A stretch of 9,882 bases of DNA from Patescibacteria group bacterium (GCA_030917205.1 JAUPVE010000018.1:1-9882), one strand, 5' to 3'; shown: positions 1 through 6,492, counted from the first letter of the stretch. Made by a program: numbers and translations. The notes: generated by a model from the letters alone, not told the origin.

Positions 1-417
1 GGTAAGGTCTTGGATGAGCTGTACAAAAAATTTGTACGCAAAAATATTATCCAACCAACCTTTATTATTCATCATCCTATAGAGTTATCGCCATTAGCTA
101 AGCGTAGGCCAAGTGACTCAAACTATGTGGAACGCTTCCAACTAGTAGTCAAAGGTGCTGAGCTGTGCAACGCTTTTTCTGAGTTGAGTGATCCTTTGGA
201 TCAGGAGAAAAGATTCAAAGAGCAGGCTGCTTTGAAAGACAAAGGTGATGATGAGGCCTTTGAAGCTGATGCTGATTTTGTAGAAGCTTTGAAGTACGGT
301 CTAGCACCGACTTCAGGCTTAGGCTTTGGTATTGATCGTCTAGTGATGATTTTAGGAGATGTCGATAATATCAAAGAAGTGATCATGTTTCCTACTATGC
401 GCCCTAAAAAAGACTAA
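1..417 (+). CDS. lysS: Lysine--tRNA ligase (class II), C-terminal part
   Basis: Lysyl-tRNA synthetase attaches lysine to tRNA(Lys) using ATP in the cytoplasm. Only the last 138 codons are in the window: the frame is open from base 1, so the true start lies upstream. Class II motif 3 is clear at 316-339 (GLGFGIDR), with the arginine at 337-339 that contacts ATP. Upstream of it are the stretches NAFSELSDPLDQ and HHPIELSPLAK, typical of the LysS catalytic domain, and the protein ends in FPTMRPKKD, close to the usual LysS C-terminus. Motifs 1 and 2 and the anticodon-binding OB domain would be outside the window. AspRS and AsnRS share the fold, but the serine-glutamate-leucine stretch and the tail favour LysS. 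It ends in TAA, 10 bp before serS, and is probably co-transcribed with it. Confidence 0.95.
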   Translation, partial: GKVLDELYKKFVRKNIIQPTFIIHHPIELSPLAKRRPSDSNYVERFQLVVKGAELCNAFSELSDPLDQEKRFKEQAALKDKGDDEAFEADADFVEALKYGLAPTSGLGFGIDRLVMILGDVDNIKEVIMFPTMRPKKD

Positions 418-427
418 ATAAAATATT

Positions 428-1669
428 ATGTTAGATCCCAAGTTTATAAAAGAAAATAAGGCCAAAGTCGAAGCCAATATCAAGAGCAGAGGAGTCCAAG
501 TTGATTTGGATAGATTATTACACCTTTATGATCAGCGCAATACAGAATTGCTTGATTTAGAGCAAAAAAGAAATACTAGAAATAAAAATTCCAAGACCAA
601 ACCTACGCCAGAGATAATAGCTGAAATGAAAGCTTTGGGTGAGGACATCAATACTCTAGAGATGGATCTCAAGGTAGTAGAGGATGAGTTCATGGACCTG
701 CTCTATCAAGTGCCAAATATGAATTTAGTAGACACTCCTATTGGTGCCTCTGATCAAGATAATAAGATTCTACGTACTGTCGGTGAGATGCCGGAGATGG
801 ATTTTATGACTTTAGATCATATGGCCTTGGGGCAGCAGCTTGATTTGATTGATGCTGAAAAAGGGGCGACTTTATCCGGGGCTCGCTTTTGGTATTTGAA
901 AAATGAACTCGTAGATTTAGAAATGGCTTTGATCAATTTTGCTTGGAAAAAGCTACGCCAAGCTGGCTTCAAACCTATGGCTGTACCGCATTTGGTCAGA
1001 GAGCGAGCCATGTTTGGTACTGGTTTTTTCCCAGCCGAGATGAATGAAATATACAAGGTCAATCCTGGTGAAGATGATTTATTTTTGATTGGCACAGCCG
1101 AAGTGCCCTTAATCAATTATCACGCTGATGATTTGTTGGATCTTAGTGAGCCTAAAAAATATTTTGCTTTGACTCCAGCCTATAGGCGAGAGGCTGGTAG
1201 CTACGGCAAAGATACCAAAGGCATTTTGCGAGGACATCAGTTTGATAAGATAGAAATGGTTATTTTCTGTGAACCGAGTCAATCAGAAAATATGCACCAG
1301 GAGATTTTAAAACTAGAAGAAGATATTTATAAAGCCCTAGGCTTACCCTATCATGTGGTCAATATTTGTACTGGAGATTTGGGTCCGGTGGCTGCCAAAA
1401 AGTACGATTTAGAGGCTTGGATGCCTGGTCAAAATCAATACCGAGAAATTACCTCTTGTTCCAATACGACTGATTTTCAAGCCAGACGTTTGAATATCAA
1501 ATATAATAAAGACGGACACAAAGATTACTGCCACACTTTAAATGGTACGGTCATGGCCTTAGGGCGTACAATGATTGCTATCATGGAAAATTATCAGACC
1601 AAAGAAGGTACTATCAAAATCCCAGAAGTTTTACATGAATATTTGGACTTTAAAGAAATAAAAAAGTAA
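428..1669 (+). CDS. serS: Serine--tRNA ligase
   Basis: Seryl-tRNA synthetase charges tRNA(Ser), and tRNA(Sec) where present, in the cytoplasm. The 413 aa length is normal for the bacterial family. Residues 1 to about 110 are charged and heptad-like, forming the long antiparallel coiled-coil arm that grips the tRNA variable arm. The rest is the class II core: motif 2 around Y252-R253-R254-E255 followed by AGSYGKDTKGILRGHQF, and motif 3 around N372-G373 to R380 (ALGRTMIAIMENYQ). Motif 3 reads NGTVMALGR where NGSGLAVGR is commoner, a mild variation. The ATG at 428 is chosen because MLDPKFIKEN is the standard SerRS N-terminus. No Shine-Dalgarno sequence precedes it (AATAAAATATT). It lies 10 bp after lysS, and its TAA is followed directly by the ATG of alr, so the three are likely one operon. 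Confidence 0.97.
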   Translation: MLDPKFIKENKAKVEANIKSRGVQVDLDRLLHLYDQRNTELLDLEQKRNTRNKNSKTKPTPEIIAEMKALGEDINTLEMDLKVVEDEFMDLLYQVPNMNLVDTPIGASDQDNKILRTVGEMPEMDFMTLDHMALGQQLDLIDAEKGATLSGARFWYLKNELVDLEMALINFAWKKLRQAGFKPMAVPHLVRERAMFGTGFFPAEMNEIYKVNPGEDDLFLIGTAEVPLINYHADDLLDLSEPKKYFALTPAYRREAGSYGKDTKGILRGHQFDKIEMVIFCEPSQSENMHQEILKLEEDIYKALGLPYHVVNICTGDLGPVAAKKYDLEAWMPGQNQYREITSCSNTTDFQARRLNIKYNKDGHKDYCHTLNGTVMALGRTMIAIMENYQTKEGTIKIPEVLHEYLDFKEIKK

Positions 1670-2779
1670 ATGCCCCTGACATTCATCGAAATAAATAGCC
1701 GTAATTTGCAACACAATTTACGGCAGTTTAAAAATATAGCCCCACAATCAGAATTATGGCCAGTAGTCAAAAGTAATGCCTATGGTCATGGTTTGTTGGA
1801 GGTGCTTAGTTTATTAAATGATAATAGCGATGTAGCTGGCTTGGCTTGCGTCAATCTAGATGAGGCTTTGCAAATAGCCAAAAGCAGTCAGCACAAAATC
1901 ATGGTACTTAGTTATTTTGATTTTGATGAATTAAAAATAAAACAGGCGATTGAGCAAAAAATTATTTTACCAGTTTATAGTAGTGAATCATTTCGATACT
2001 TGCAGAGCTTGGCACTAGAGCTTCACACACAGATTGAGGTCATGGTCAAAATAGATAGTGGTACCAATAGACTGGGCTTCAAGGCAGAGGATGAAGCACT
2101 CGTGGCTGAGATTATGAGCGAAGAAAATTTTCTGGTGCATAGTCTTTATACGCATTTTGCTGAATCAGAAATTGCCAATTTGGATTTTAGCCAAGAACAA
2201 TTAAAATATTTAAAAAACTATCAAGCCAAATATCCGAGGGTTAAATTTCACTCAGCTTGTTCGGCTGCTGCTATTGCTATACCCGAAGCTCGACAAGATA
2301 TTGTGCGCTTGGGACTGGCTCTCTATGGCTTGTGGCCATCTACAGCTACCCAAGAGAGTGGACAGAAACAAGCGATGGATTTGCGACCAGTCTTATCCTT
2401 GAAGACTAAAATTATTCAAATAAAAAAAATTAAAGCTCAAGAAAGTGTTGGTTACAATAGGACATTTGTAGCGAACGAAGATTGTAGTATCGCTATTTTA
2501 CCCATGGGCTACTACGAAGGCTGGCCTAGGATTTTATCAAACAAAGGTTCGGTCTTGATCAATGGTCAACTTTGTCAGATTGTCGGTAATATATGCATGA
2601 ACTTGACTATGGTCAGATTAGCTAAAGGACTAGAGGCTAAAGTAGGGGACGAAGTAGTATTGATAGGCTATAGCGGTATGGAGTACTTGTCAGCTGATCA
2701 GCAAGCTAGTGAAGCTAAGACCATCAGCTACGAAATAGTTACTAGATTAAATGCAGATATCCCAAGAATTATTATTTAA
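1670..2779 (+). CDS. alr: Alanine racemase
   Basis: This PLP enzyme interconverts L- and D-alanine and supplies D-alanine for the peptidoglycan stem peptide. The 369 aa length is typical. The PLP-binding lysine is K34 in VVKSNAYGHG. The second catalytic base is Y262 in VGYNRT. The phosphate/arginine motif appears as VRLGLALYG, and the C-terminal domain carries GNICMN (residues 306-311). The last motif has asparagine (N311) where aspartate is usual (CMD), which is unusual but not at a catalytic base. The ATG directly follows the serS stop (TAAATG) with no Shine-Dalgarno sequence, which points to translation by re-initiation or coupling after serS. Linkage to ftsQ places it in a wall and division context. 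No signal peptide or membrane segment is seen, so it is cytoplasmic. Confidence 0.96.
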   Translation: MPLTFIEINSRNLQHNLRQFKNIAPQSELWPVVKSNAYGHGLLEVLSLLNDNSDVAGLACVNLDEALQIAKSSQHKIMVLSYFDFDELKIKQAIEQKIILPVYSSESFRYLQSLALELHTQIEVMVKIDSGTNRLGFKAEDEALVAEIMSEENFLVHSLYTHFAESEIANLDFSQEQLKYLKNYQAKYPRVKFHSACSAAAIAIPEARQDIVRLGLALYGLWPSTATQESGQKQAMDLRPVLSLKTKIIQIKKIKAQESVGYNRTFVANEDCSIAILPMGYYEGWPRILSNKGSVLINGQLCQIVGNICMNLTMVRLAKGLEAKVGDEVVLIGYSGMEYLSADQQASEAKTISYEIVTRLNADIPRIII

Positions 2780-2827
2780 GTATATATAATACGACACAAA
2801 GTATAAGTAGTTAAAACAAGAGGGAAG

Positions 2828-3661
2828 ATGTCTATCGGTATCAAAACAAATAAACCCTGGCAAAAACATTCTAGCTATACACCTCATAAAGTCTATGGTT
2901 CTTATTATGATGAGCAGGTAAAAAAAAGACGGGGGAAAATTATCCGTATTATTTATGTGATAATTTTTGTTTTGTTATTTCAGAGTATATTCCAAGCGCC
3001 ATTTTTGGCCCTCAAAAATATAGAGCTCAATGGCAATAGTTTTTATCAGTCAGAAGAGGTCAAGCAATACGTCCAAGGCAATCTAGAGGCTAGAAAGTGG
3101 CTTTTTTTTCAGAATAATAATTTTTTTCTTTTTGACTCTGATGATTTAAAAAATAAATTAATCAGCCAGTACAATCTATCTGATGTCAAAGTCAGTAAAG
3201 TATTTCCTACAAAAATTAAAATAGATTTTGTAGAAAAAACTTCGCAATTTATTTGGAAAAAAAATAATGCTTTATACCTATTGGATGCCAAAGGTCAGTT
3301 CAATGGTCAAATCAACGAAATAAACGATCAATATATTATTTTGGCTGATAATAGGTCATACCAGCCCCAAAACAACGAAAATATCTTCCGTCCTGATGAA
3401 ATTGAGCTCATCCAGGGCATAATAGTCATGTGGCAGGACAAACTCTCCAATATGGCTAAAATAAAGGCCATCTCCATAGGCGATGATTGGTCAAAATTTG
3501 ATATTCAGACTAATTTGCCTTATTTAGTGATTATTGACCCACAAAGCAAAATTAGTGAACAGCTGACAAATTATTACCAGGTCCTATTAGCGGGGAATGT
3601 AGTAGGTACAGATATAAACTACATTGATCTGCGCTACGGTGAAAAAGCTTATTTCCAATAG
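2828..3661 (+). CDS. ftsQ: Cell division protein FtsQ/DivIB
   Basis: FtsQ is a bitopic divisome protein that links early and late division proteins through FtsL and FtsB. The 277 aa protein has a basic cytoplasmic tail (residues 1-37, ending KKRRGK), one membrane helix at about 38-58, a POTRA-like domain at about 62-133 starting with LKNIELNGN, and a beta domain ending in the family signature YIDLRYGEKAYFQ at 265-277. The topology (positive inside) and motif order match FtsQ/DivIB. It starts 48 bp after alr. A purine run AGAGGGAAG abuts the ATG, the only start in the window with anything resembling a Shine-Dalgarno sequence, though it sits closer than ideal. The usual neighbours murC, murB, ddl and ftsA/ftsZ are absent here; alr is the only other wall gene directly alongside. 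It stops with TAG. Confidence 0.92.
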   Translation: MSIGIKTNKPWQKHSSYTPHKVYGSYYDEQVKKRRGKIIRIIYVIIFVLLFQSIFQAPFLALKNIELNGNSFYQSEEVKQYVQGNLEARKWLFFQNNNFFLFDSDDLKNKLISQYNLSDVKVSKVFPTKIKIDFVEKTSQFIWKKNNALYLLDAKGQFNGQINEINDQYIILADNRSYQPQNNENIFRPDEIELIQGIIVMWQDKLSNMAKIKAISIGDDWSKFDIQTNLPYLVIIDPQSKISEQLTNYYQVLLAGNVVGTDINYIDLRYGEKAYFQ

Positions 3662-3749
3662 AGGAATAGTTGTTTGGCTACCATGGGGCTTAAAAAGTCG
3701 CTATCATAAGACAATATATGTTATGAGTATAATAACTCTTACACTCAAT

Positions 3750-3778
3750 TTGACATATAGATTTCCCTTTGTTATTAT
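3750..3778 (+). promoter_or_regulatory. Promoter of the tyrosine recombinase gene (leaderless)
   Basis: A perfect -35 TTGACA at 3750-3755 is followed by a 17 bp spacer and the -10 TATTAT at 3773-3778, preceded by TG at 3770-3771 (extended -10). Counting 7 bases from the -10 puts transcription start at 3785, the A of the recombinase ATG, so the mRNA would be leaderless. The boxes are seen directly; the start site is an inference. Confidence 0.75.
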
Positions 3779-3784
3779 AGATAT

Positions 3785-4738
3785 ATGGCTAAAACAAAAA
3801 AAGGCACTCTTCCCCTGCTGGAAGAATATTTGGTAAACATCCAATCAAATAATTATTCAGTAGAGACAGTTTATAATTATGAACGTGACTTAAAAACTTT
3901 TGAAGATTTTTTGTCAGCGGATATAAAAAAAGATTTTTTGAAATTGGATAAAAAGGACTTGATCAAATTCAAGGCCTACCTCTCCTCCGTAGACAGGCTG
4001 ACCGCCTCTCAAGAGCTTGGGGAGAAAAAATTATCAAGCTACAGCATCAATAGAATTTTATCAGCCTTGAGATCTTATTTAAAATTTTTGTCTGATATGG
4101 ATTTCAATTCACCGATTAATGCTGATGCAGTTAAACTCTTGAAGACCGAAAAAAAACACAGTCAGGTACCAGAGATGTCAGAATTGATAAAACTCATAGA
4201 AGCACCTGAAAGATTTGAAGTTGATCCTTTGGTTAAACTACGCAATCGAGCTATGCTAGAAACTTTGTTTGCTACTGGTATGCGTATTTCAGAATTGTTG
4301 TCACTCAAACGTCATGAGCTAGATGAGACTGGACGCATCTACATCACTGGTAAGGGTAAGAAGCAACGATTTGTTTATCTGACTCCGCGGGCTATCAAGC
4401 ATCTCAAAAACTATTTAGCCAAACGTTTGGACGATTCTGCTTTTATGTTTGTCCCCTCTCGTGGCCGAAATAATACTAAAAAAAATAAAAGAATTTCTAC
4501 CAACTACTTACAATTTAAAATAAAAAAATATCGTGAATTATTATTTATAAATATTCCTGTGTCAGCACACTCCCTGAGGCACGGCTTTGCTACCTACTTA
4601 GCTGAAAACGGAGCTAACCCAGCGGCTATCCAGATACTCCTAGGACATGAGTCACTAGATACGACTACGCGCTATGTCCATGCTTCTGATAAATACGCCG
4701 AGAAAGTGCATACCAAATTTCATCCGCTAAAAAATTAA
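3785..4738 (+). CDS. xerC: Tyrosine recombinase, XerC/XerD type
   Basis: Xer recombinases cut and rejoin DNA at dif sites to resolve chromosome dimers before division. The 317 aa protein has the N-terminal SAM-like, core-binding domain (about residues 8-120) and the catalytic domain (about 150-310). All active-site residues are present: R167 (TGMRISEL), K190 (GKGKKQR), H262 and R265 (AHSLRHG), H288 (LGHESLDTT) and the nucleophile Y297 (TRYVH). It is slightly longer than E. coli XerC/XerD (298 aa), with extra lysine- and asparagine-rich sequence around residues 225-250. The ATG fits the predicted transcription start exactly and has no Shine-Dalgarno sequence. XerC and XerD cannot be told apart here. 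Many small genomes have a single Xer, so a housekeeping role is more likely than a phage or element integrase: there is no tRNA attachment site and no mobile gene nearby. No convincing dif site was found in the window. Confidence 0.9.
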   Translation: MAKTKKGTLPLLEEYLVNIQSNNYSVETVYNYERDLKTFEDFLSADIKKDFLKLDKKDLIKFKAYLSSVDRLTASQELGEKKLSSYSINRILSALRSYLKFLSDMDFNSPINADAVKLLKTEKKHSQVPEMSELIKLIEAPERFEVDPLVKLRNRAMLETLFATGMRISELLSLKRHELDETGRIYITGKGKKQRFVYLTPRAIKHLKNYLAKRLDDSAFMFVPSRGRNNTKKNKRISTNYLQFKIKKYRELLFINIPVSAHSLRHGFATYLAENGANPAAIQILLGHESLDTTTRYVHASDKYAEKVHTKFHPLKN

Positions 4739-4744
4739 AAATAT

Positions 4745-4762
4745 CTATTTATCCACAAATAG
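4745..4762 (+). other. Small stem-loop after the recombinase gene
   Basis: CTATTT (4745-4750) and AAATAG (4757-4762) form a perfect 6 bp AT-rich stem with a 6-base loop, 6 bp after the recombinase stop and 3 bp before the -35 box of the first small RNA. There is no T-run after it, so it is not a standard terminator. It may protect the 3' end or be chance. Confidence 0.3.
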
Positions 4763-4765
4763 GAC

Positions 4766-4793
4766 TTGACCAAGATTATAGATGTGCTATTAT
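4766..4793 (+). promoter_or_regulatory. Promoter of small RNA 1
   Basis: TTGACC (4766-4771) matches the -35 consensus at 5 of 6 bases. A 16 bp spacer leads to an extended -10, TGC plus TATTAT (4785-4793). Start would be near 4800. The first plausible protein gene downstream on this strand is thousands of bases away, so this promoter most likely drives a non-coding RNA. Confidence 0.65.
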
Positions 4794-4799
4794 ATATAT

Positions 4800-4942
4800 G
4801 TAGTAGAAAGCGTCAGCTAGTAAACTATCAAGTACCTAGTGGTACACCAAAATTTTTGTCTTCGGACAAACCAATTTCAGGACCATGTCCCACTTCGCAC
4901 TTGCGGCCGCATATCTCTATAGATCATGCGGTCTTTCTTTTT
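4800..4942 (+). ncRNA. Candidate structured small RNA 1 (about 143 nt)
   Basis: I do not recognise this RNA. It is inferred from a good promoter, a strong intrinsic terminator and hairpins packed between them. These are GTACC/GGTAC with loop TAGT (4832-4845); TTTGTC/GACAAA closed by a stable UUCG tetraloop (4855-4870), which AAATT/AATTT flanking pairs may extend; GGAC/GTCC with a 3-base loop (4880-4890); and CGCA/TGCG (4896-4905), which competes for one base with the terminator. It lies in the gene-free stretch between the recombinase and a convergent peptidase gene, so it cannot be a 5' leader of a neighbour. Signatures of tmRNA, tRNA, RNase P RNA and SRP RNA were looked for and not seen. 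The possible reading frames across it are low in complexity, have no recognisable domain and cross the terminators. Confidence 0.6.
4905..4942 (+). terminator. Intrinsic terminator of small RNA 1
   Basis: GGCCGCAT (4905-4912) pairs with ATGCGGTC (4926-4933) with one G-U pair. The helix continues as ATCT/AGAT across a single bulged C and closes on the loop CTAT (4917-4920). The T-run TTTCTTTTT (4934-4942) follows directly. This is a textbook rho-independent terminator on the + strand. Confidence 0.8.
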
Positions 4943-4948
4943 GTACTC

Positions 4949-4976
4949 TTTACAATATTCTTGTCAGTGCTATTAT
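4949..4976 (+). promoter_or_regulatory. Promoter of small RNA 2
   Basis: TTTACA (4949-4954, 5 of 6 matches to the -35) is followed by a 16 bp spacer and TGC plus TATTAT (4968-4976). Spacer length and extended -10 are identical to the promoter of small RNA 1. It begins 7 bases after the T-run of the first terminator. Start would be near 4983. Confidence 0.6.
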
Positions 4977-4982
4977 GAATAT

Positions 4983-5116
4983 ACAACCAACAGCCACGAC
5001 TGTCAGCTTGGAGCAGGTGTATATATCCCACATCCCCCTAATGAGACCCGTTCTCATTGCACCTGCACTACCATTCACGAGACCGCATGCCCCTTGGGTG
5101 CGGTCTCTAAATTTTT
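4983..5116 (+). ncRNA. Candidate structured small RNA 2 (about 134 nt)
   Basis: I do not recognise this RNA. The 5' part can fold as ACAG/CTGT (4990-5003) or alternatively pair CCA..AGC with GCT..TGG (4987-5011). The core is a perfect 7 bp stem, GCAGGTG (5013-5019) with CACCTGC (5060-5066). It encloses a second perfect hairpin, AATGAGA/TCTCATT (5040-5058, loop CCCGT). The 20 bases between them on the 5' side (5020-5039) stay unpaired and contain CCCACATCCCCC, an exposed C-rich stretch of the sort some small RNAs use to pair with G-rich mRNA sites. An intrinsic terminator ends it. It shares the heptamer GTCAGCT near the 5' end with small RNA 1, and also promoter and terminator sequence. No tRNA, tmRNA or SRP signature is seen. 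Confidence 0.6.
5079..5116 (+). terminator. Intrinsic terminator of small RNA 2
   Basis: GAGACCGCA (5079-5087) pairs perfectly with TGCGGTCTC (5099-5107), and CCC/GGG pairs inside with a CTT loop. The T-run TTTTT sits at 5112-5116 after TAAA. The hairpin is strong; the T-run is slightly displaced, so efficiency is less certain than for the first terminator. Confidence 0.7.
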
Positions 5117-5125
5117 GGCTAAAAT

Positions 5126-5160
5126 AAAAATACCACGCTATTTCACTAGGTGGCATTTTT
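5126..5160 (-). terminator. Terminator after the M23 peptidase gene, probably bidirectional
   Basis: On the - strand AAAAATGCCAC pairs with GTGGTATTTTT (arms at 5150-5160 and 5126-5136, one G-U pair), with an inner CTA/TAG extension, and a T-rich run TTTTTATTTT follows. It begins 14 bp after the peptidase stop. On the + strand the same hairpin has one A-C mismatch and is followed by TTTTTTATTT, so it can also stop read-through from the small RNAs. Confidence 0.75.
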
Positions 5161-5173
5161 TATTTGTGGATTT

Positions 5174-6442
5174 TTATGGTAGATAATTTAGAGGGTCAAC
5201 TGGGACACCGTTGAGACGAATCTCTAAGTGTAAGTGCGGACCAGTTGACAATGGACCAGCCCCACGAGTACCAGGCATACCACCAGAGTAGCCAATGACT
5301 TGGCCCTTGCTGACAAATTGTTCATTTTCGACACTGATTTGGTTGATGTGACCATAGACGCTAGATAGGCCTTCGGCATGGACTATCATGATGTAGCTAT
5401 AGCCTGTTTTACCACCATCTTTAGCTTTGGCGACATAGCCAGATTGGACAGCTTTGATTGGCGTGCCTTGGGGACTGGCTAGATCGATAGCTGGATGCTC
5501 AAAGACGTAGCGAAAGGGATATTCGGGGTCATGAAAATAAGCAGTAATAGTACGAGAGTTGACTGGCCAAGCTAAACCTGGAGTGGAAGTGTCCTCTTGC
5601 TTCTTTTGCAGTTCACGATTAAGTTTTTCACGAGCAATTTTTTCTAAATAGACTATATCAGAGTTAGCTTGACTTTGCTCAGCTTTAGCTTGTTTTAAGA
5701 GTACTTCAAATTTAGCTTGCTGACCTTGAGTGAGTTTGACAATTTCAGCTTTACTATTTTTCTGCTCATCTAAAACATCTTTTCTGTTATCAAGAATATT
5801 TTTCAAGGCATCAAGCTCAGTGCGATTATTTTCTAAATCAGCCTGGTCATTGAGCATGGCCATCTTGACTGTCTTCAAATCATTGACTTGCAGGACTACC
5901 ATGTCTTGCATTTTTTGCAGTTGATCAATCTGATTCATGAAGTCACTAAAATTTTCATTGATGATCAAAATCTCCAGTAGGCTACTTTGCTGTTGCTGTT
6001 GATGTAAGGATCTCAATATTTCAGCGACATTTTCTTTTAAGCCAAGAATTTCTTTTTCTTTAGCTTGTATTTTGAGCTCAGTGTGATCTATTTTTAGGTT
6101 AGTAGCCTCGATTTCTAGATTGGCTGCTTGGATTTCTAAGTTAATTTTGGCAATATTGGAGTTCAAAATACTGAGCTGAGCTGATAACTCCCCTATTTCA
6201 TTTTTTTTGGCTTCGACATTTTTTTCGTAGATAGCCATTTGTTTTTTGAGTTCATCAATTTGCGCTCTTTTGTCATTGATATCTTGATTGATTTGCCAGC
6301 TATCTACCTTATCGATGTTGTCTAGGGTATATTCGACAGCCAAAATATGTCTAGAAAATAAAAATAAGCCCAAAAAGCTTAAGCTTATTAGAATTATGTT
6401 TAGTTTTTTTTGTTTTGGTGTTATGACAAGCATCAAAATCAT
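5174..6442 (-). CDS. EnvC/LytM-like M23 peptidase with coiled coil
   Basis: This is a secreted or membrane-anchored murein hydrolase, or hydrolase activator, of 422 aa. After a short charged N-terminus there is one hydrophobic segment at about 14-30 (signal peptide or anchor), then a long heptad-rich, almost proline-free coiled coil at about 45-285, then a LytM domain at about 295-422. Zinc-site residues are intact: H316 and D320 (EHPAIDLA) and the HLHLE pair H403/H405, with the SVYGHI strand between. The domain order is that of EnvC-type proteins, which act at the septum through amidases. Because E. coli EnvC itself has lost the metal ligands while this one keeps them, direct endopeptidase activity is plausible. 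It has its own promoter and lies 50 bp after gltX. M4 is an alternative start; no Shine-Dalgarno sequence is seen at either. A role in daughter-cell separation alongside FtsQ is an inference. Confidence 0.9.
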   Translation of the reverse strand: MILMLVITPKQKKLNIILISLSFLGLFLFSRHILAVEYTLDNIDKVDSWQINQDINDKRAQIDELKKQMAIYEKNVEAKKNEIGELSAQLSILNSNIAKINLEIQAANLEIEATNLKIDHTELKIQAKEKEILGLKENVAEILRSLHQQQQQSSLLEILIINENFSDFMNQIDQLQKMQDMVVLQVNDLKTVKMAMLNDQADLENNRTELDALKNILDNRKDVLDEQKNSKAEIVKLTQGQQAKFEVLLKQAKAEQSQANSDIVYLEKIAREKLNRELQKKQEDTSTPGLAWPVNSRTITAYFHDPEYPFRYVFEHPAIDLASPQGTPIKAVQSGYVAKAKDGGKTGYSYIMIVHAEGLSSVYGHINQISVENEQFVSKGQVIGYSGGMPGTRGAGPLSTGPHLHLEIRLNGVPVDPLNYLP

Positions 6443-6455
6443 TTATAACTCTGAT

Positions 6456-6484
6456 ATTATATCATATTTTGGAAGATTTGGCAA
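6456..6484 (-). promoter_or_regulatory. Promoter of the M23 peptidase gene
   Basis: Read on the - strand, TTGCCA (6484-6479, 5 of 6) is followed by 17 bp and TATAAT (6461-6456), preceded by TGA, giving a perfect extended -10. Start would be near 6449, leaving about 7 bases before the ATG at 6442. It lies wholly in the gap after gltX, so the peptidase can be expressed independently of the upstream operon. Confidence 0.75.
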
Positions 6485-6492
6485 TATTTACT

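Noticed and set aside
817..1116. Antisense reading frame within serS and similar antisense frames in other genes
   Set aside because: Shadows of well-identified genes, with no independent motifs or promoters.
2785..2790. TATAAT upstream of ftsQ as a promoter
   Set aside because: The -10 is perfect, but there is no -35 match at 16-18 bp and no TG extension; ftsQ can be read from the upstream operon. Possible but unsupported.
3728..3733. TATAAT upstream of the recombinase gene
   Set aside because: No -35 box or TGn; the promoter at 3750-3778 is far better and placed at the ATG.
3706..3745. Possible dif site (ATATATGTTAT GAGTAT AATAACTCTTA) upstream of the recombinase gene
   Set aside because: Only about 5 bp of arm symmetry (GTTAT/ATAAC) around the centre; too weak compared with 11 bp dif arms, and easily found by chance in AT-rich DNA.
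4739..5116. tmRNA, RNase P RNA, SRP RNA or tRNA in the central gap
   Set aside because: No TTCGANTC-type T-loop, no RNase P core words, no SRP GGAAGGAAGC-like loop on either strand, and the internal promoter plus two terminators do not fit one long RNA.
4800..5116. CRISPR array or tracrRNA-like element
   Set aside because: No regularly spaced direct repeats and no cas gene; the two units share only short words.
4739..5173. Integron attC-like sites beside a tyrosine recombinase
   Set aside because: The hairpins lack the RYYYAAC and GTTRRRY core boxes, the recombinase shows no obvious integron-integrase insert, and the stems are followed by T-runs typical of terminators.
4766..5186. Several overlapping short reading frames of 60-90 codons in the central gap, on both strands
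   Set aside because: They run through the two terminators and promoters, overlap each other in different frames, and have no recognisable domain; the RNA-gene reading explains the region better.
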